DNA of 64,000 nt. Origin: Ruminiclostridium papyrosolvens C7. Its GTDB lineage: Bacteria; Bacillota; Clostridia; Acetivibrionales; DSM-1351. Of this stretch, positions 63,774 through 64,000 are shown one piece after another (the stretch's first letter is position 1; every line of letters begins with the position of its first letter). The stretch lies in contig NZ_ATAY01000088.1 of assembly GCF_000421965.1 (NCBI RefSeq), positions 186,001 to 250,000 of the forward strand. The letters run 5' to 3'. Below the pieces are notes generated by a model, which made no database searches, was not told the DNA's origin, and worked only from the letters and a program-made list of their open reading frames with translations. Position numbers and translations under genes: made by a program.

Positions 63774-64000
63774 TACACCATACCTCTTTTACGTTTAAAT
63801 ATTTCTTTTAGTGATTCATTATATGGAGCTTTTGCTATACCATATTCAGTTATTATTCCGGTAATGAACTTTTCATCTGTAACGTCAAAAGCAGGATTAT
63901 AAACCTTTATATCCTTTGGCGCCATTCTTTTTTGATACCACATTTCAGTAACCTCTTCGGCATTACGCTCCTCTATGCATATATCCCTCCCCGAAGCACA
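63773..64000 (-). CDS. mtnA: Methylthioribose-1-phosphate isomerase-like protein, C-terminal part
   Basis: The 75 residues before the right edge read ICIEERNAEEVTEMWYQKRM and KVYNPAFDVTDEKFITGIIT, which is the closing part of MtnA-type aldose-ketose isomerases (eIF2B-like fold). The gene begins beyond the window. It may be mtnA or its paralogue for 5-deoxyribose 1-phosphate, which cannot be told from this part. Confidence 0.85.
   Translation of the reverse strand, partial: CASGRDICIEERNAEEVTEMWYQKRMAPKDIKVYNPAFDVTDEKFITGIITEYGIAKAPYNESLKEIFKRKRGMV

Overview
The window looks like chromosomal DNA of a spore-forming, cellulolytic clostridium close to Ruminiclostridium (the R. cellulolyticum / R. 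papyrosolvens group). The base composition is low-GC, Shine-Dalgarno sites are strong, and genes are Firmicute-type operons. Spore genes (cwlJ, gerQ, gerM, cotH) and a GH8 endoglucanase with a two-repeat dockerin (a cellulosome component) support this. The genus is an inference from gene content. No insertion sequence, prophage or CRISPR array was seen.

Layout. 0-4.4 kb: the start of a Crp/Fnr regulator divergent from a ferredoxin, then mtnN, the germination pair cwlJ-gerQ, a frameshifted DUF2971 gene and two tRNAs. 4.5-12.3 kb (minus): ruvC-ruvA-ruvB-queH, an amidase, then gerM-rph-rdgB-yfcE. 12.4-15.4 kb: argG and argH, each preceded by structured RNA. 15.4-23.1 kb: envelope and surface proteins (polysaccharide deacetylase, YcdB/SLH protein, PP2C-like/LysM protein, YtxH) and a candidate small RNA. 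23.2-28.9 kb: glgA, a folate operon folE-HD-folP-folB-folK that continues into cobO, and a QueG-like Fe-S protein. 29-37 kb: the conserved radical SAM pair, rng, rplU-prp-rpmA-obgE-yhbY cluster. 37-48 kb: an ABC exporter fusion, tRNA-Pro, plsC, a PilZ protein, dinB, infC-rpmI-rplT behind an L20-type leader, thyA-dfrA and two glycosyltransferases. 48-52.8 kb: an operon cotH-VTC-DUF4956-PAP2 divergent from a TetR regulator. 52.9-57.9 kb: aspS behind a T-box leader, an unexplained structured transcript, an orphan blaI, and the dockerin-bearing GH8 cellulase with a LacI-type operator. 57.9-63 kb: an accessory stretch of small genes, several decayed. 63-64 kb: a class II aldolase and the end of mtnA.

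Functional links. folE through folK plus dfrA and thyA supply and use tetrahydrofolate. Prp processes the N-terminal extension of L27. CwlJ needs GerQ. mtnN at one end and mtnA plus the aldolase at the other are parts of S-adenosylmethionine by-product salvage, although they are not one operon.

The least explained elements are the 200-nt transcript at 55.05-55.28 kb, the aspS T-box whose specifier region reads GAAC instead of an Asp codon, the candidate small RNA at 17.9 kb and the CotH/VTC/DUF4956/PAP2 operon. Promoter, terminator and start-codon calls come from reading the sequence by eye. Family names come from recognising motifs, without database searches.
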